DNA of 7,043 nt from Planctomycetaceae bacterium. Its GTDB lineage: Bacteria > Planctomycetota > Planctomycetia > Pirellulales > Pirellulaceae. Numbering within the stretch: position 1 is the first letter of the stretch; each line of letters begins with the position of its first letter. Shown one piece after another: positions 5,578 through 7,043 of this stretch. A model generated the notes under the pieces. It had not been told where the DNA came from. It did no database searches and saw only the letters and a program-made list of their open reading frames with translations. The translations under genes and the position numbers were made by a program. The stretch lies in contig SLEY01000193.1 of NCBI GenBank assembly GCA_007124535.1, forward strand, positions 1-7,043, written 5' to 3'.

Positions 5578-7041
5578 CTAGGGGGAATCCGCAATCTCGA
5601 CGGGCTCTCCCAGACCGTCCGCCCAGGCAGCCAACAGGCGATCCATCTCGAAATCCAAAATCGCAAAACCCCGGCCCGGCTGCTGACCCCGCGGATCCAC
5701 CGTAAACGACAAAACCCCCCGCTCGCGAAGCAAACGTCTGTCCGGTTTCGTGGCATCATTGACTTCAAACTCCGGACCGGTCAACCGGAACGTCTGCCAA
5801 TGACTCCAACGATCTTCGGCCCGTGCCACATGGGCTTGAAAACCCTCCCGGCTGGTGAAGTAAATGATGATCGTGTCGTCCGGACCGGAAACGATCATCG
5901 GTCGGCGACGCCGCGAAGGCATGGGCAAGGGCTCACTGCGATGCCATTCGCCATCTTCATCCCTCCAATAGTGGTAGTAATTCAGCCGGTGCTGCTCGGC
6001 TCCCGGCGGGTCGTGCTGCAAATCGGCCGGCTCAAAAGGCTCCGCCATATGATAAGTCGCCACATGCGGTTGATTTCTCGAATCCAACGTCATGGCGCAT
6101 TGGTTCATCAGCCACGAAAAAATCGGGATCTCGTAGACTACGATGCCCGGACTGTCCAAAACAATGCGTTCACCCGAACGGGTGTCCGCGATCAACTTGC
6201 CCGAGTTGTTCTTCCAACTGCGACCCTGGTCGTCGCTGTACGCATAATGCAAATCGTGATTGCTGGCCCAACTGCGCCCGACTTCGCGATAAACCCAGGT
6301 GATGTGCAAACGCCCCTGCCGATCGAACAGCAGATCGTGCATGTAGGCATTGCGCGAGGTGCTGTTGTTCCAGGGCGGATACCGACCTTCGGACCCGAAC
6401 AACCGATCGCTGATCATTTGCCACGAGCCGTCAGCCCCGCCGTACTCGAACAGCGCGATGTTGCCGGCCCCGCTGCCACCGCTGCGGTAGAAGAAATAGA
6501 GCGTTTCATCCGGAGCGTTGAAGAAACGGGGATAGGTCACCCGCTGGGGGGCGTTCTCGACAACCGGTTGACGCGGCTCAAAGTCCAACGCACAAATGAC
6601 CTCCGGCGGCTCCGTCGTCCAACCGGCGCGGCTGCGCGTGTAGTTCAAATCGTTGTTGTGATGGTCCCAAGCCAAGTGCACGCGCCCGTCGGACGGGCTA
6701 ATCCCGATCACCGTGTTGCGGTGGCCATTGCGCTGCTGACGCTCCGGAAGACCAGCGGCCAGCCGGTAATCCTCCAAACGGACCGTCTGAACTTCATCGC
6801 TCGCCAGATGCCGCCGGGCGACCGTCAGCACCCGATCCTCCGCCCAGAAGACGGTGTACTGATGATCGCCCTGGCTGACCAGTTTGTCCTGATCGAAAGA
6901 AGCCCAGTTGAAGGCCGGCCACGCCTGCTCTTCGATCAGTACCACCCGATCGGGACCCAAAATCCGCGCCTCGTCGGCCGCCCGAGCAGGCAGGATGACC
7001 AAGTGGATCAACAGCAGCGCAACCCCCAAGCAGCGTGACAC
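5578..7041 (-). CDS. secreted BNR_4-type beta-propeller protein, candidate polysaccharide lyase or glycosidase; start at window edge
   Basis: A 487-residue exported protein resembling the BNR_4 repeat family, a seven-bladed propeller fold that includes ulvan lyases (PL24/PL25), rhamno-glucuronan lyase (PL42) and GH145. Residues 1-21 form a signal peptide (hydrophobic VALLLIHLVIL, cleavage near ARA|AD). Family-like segments follow in order: NGHRNTVIGIS (105-115), HLAWDHHNNDLNY (122-134), TYPRF (169-173), FFYRSGGSGAGN (183-194), NAYMHDLLFD (231-240), NHDLHYAY (261-268), an Asp-box SDDQGRSW (269-276), and QPHVATYH (324-331). H107, H127/H128, Y170 and R186 are candidate catalytic residues by analogy with ulvan lyases, where a His/Tyr/Arg set acts on the uronate; this is inference. 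The GTG at 7041 is two bases from the window end, so the true start may lie outside. It is followed by the Rpn remnant and, further on, the sugar-enzyme run and a sulfatase, which fits degradation of a sulfated polysaccharide. Confidence 0.85.
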   Translation of the reverse strand: MSRCLGVALLLIHLVILPARAADEARILGPDRVVLIEEQAWPAFNWASFDQDKLVSQGDHQYTVFWAEDRVLTVARRHLASDEVQTVRLEDYRLAAGLPERQQRNGHRNTVIGISPSDGRVHLAWDHHNNDLNYTRSRAGWTTEPPEVICALDFEPRQPVVENAPQRVTYPRFFNAPDETLYFFYRSGGSGAGNIALFEYGGADGSWQMISDRLFGSEGRYPPWNNSTSRNAYMHDLLFDRQGRLHITWVYREVGRSWASNHDLHYAYSDDQGRSWKNNSGKLIADTRSGERIVLDSPGIVVYEIPIFSWLMNQCAMTLDSRNQPHVATYHMAEPFEPADLQHDPPGAEQHRLNYYHYWRDEDGEWHRSEPLPMPSRRRRPMIVSGPDDTIIIYFTSREGFQAHVARAEDRWSHWQTFRLTGPEFEVNDATKPDRRLLRERGVLSFTVDPRGQQPGRGFAILDFEMDRLLAAWADGLGEPVEIADSP

Positions 7042-7043
7042 TC

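Noticed and set aside
5575..7038. 487-codon plus-strand open frame mirroring the propeller gene
   Set aside because: The minus strand over the same interval has a signal peptide and ordered BNR_4 motifs. The plus-strand translation is Arg/Val/Ile-rich without recognisable domains, so it is a codon-usage shadow.

Overview
The window is GC-rich (roughly 60%), gene-dense bacterial chromosome. Every convincing gene reads on the minus strand, so gene order is described from high to low coordinates. A secreted S1-type sulfatase, a BNR_4-type secreted beta-propeller, a Gfo/Idh/MocA oxidoreductase, a xylose-isomerase-like TIM barrel protein and a large phosphomannose-isomerase-like bicupin together suggest a planctomycete, probably of the Pirellulales/Rhodopirellula kind. 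This assignment comes from family composition and remembered sequence similarity, not from a marker gene, and related PVC bacteria are possible.

Region by region: (1) 5578-7041 encodes a secreted BNR_4 seven-bladed-propeller protein, a fold shared by ulvan and rhamno-glucuronan lyases (PL24/PL25/PL42) and GH145. Its true start may lie just outside the window. (2) 4855-5477 is a broken Rpn/PD-(D/E)XK 'recombination-promoting nuclease' gene. The N-terminal DFVFKK segment and the C-terminal half survive in different frames, and the catalytic core between them is missing. (3) 4572-4854 is a leader region with one small hairpin. (4) A three-gene run follows: bicupin (4571-3330), TIM barrel isomerase/epimerase (3273-2245) and Gfo/Idh/MocA dehydrogenase (2151-1015). 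(5) A 201-bp gap with a strong perfect hairpin follows. (6) A secreted sulfatase (813 to beyond base 1) has a good Shine-Dalgarno and a non-canonical active-site motif, C-A-V-A-R.

How the genes may work together (inference): the secreted propeller protein and sulfatase would attack a sulfated polysaccharide outside the cytoplasm. The cytoplasmic bicupin, TIM barrel protein and NAD(P)-dependent oxidoreductase would then convert a released unusual sugar by oxidation/reduction and isomerisation. No single enzyme's substrate can be read from the sequence. The conserved but uncharacterised bicupin/TIM barrel/oxidoreductase trio is the best candidate here for an undescribed sugar pathway.

Two GC-rich hairpins with similar arms sit 23-26 nt after the stop codons of the TIM barrel and oxidoreductase genes. 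No rRNA, tRNA, CRISPR array, intact transposon or integration site was seen.
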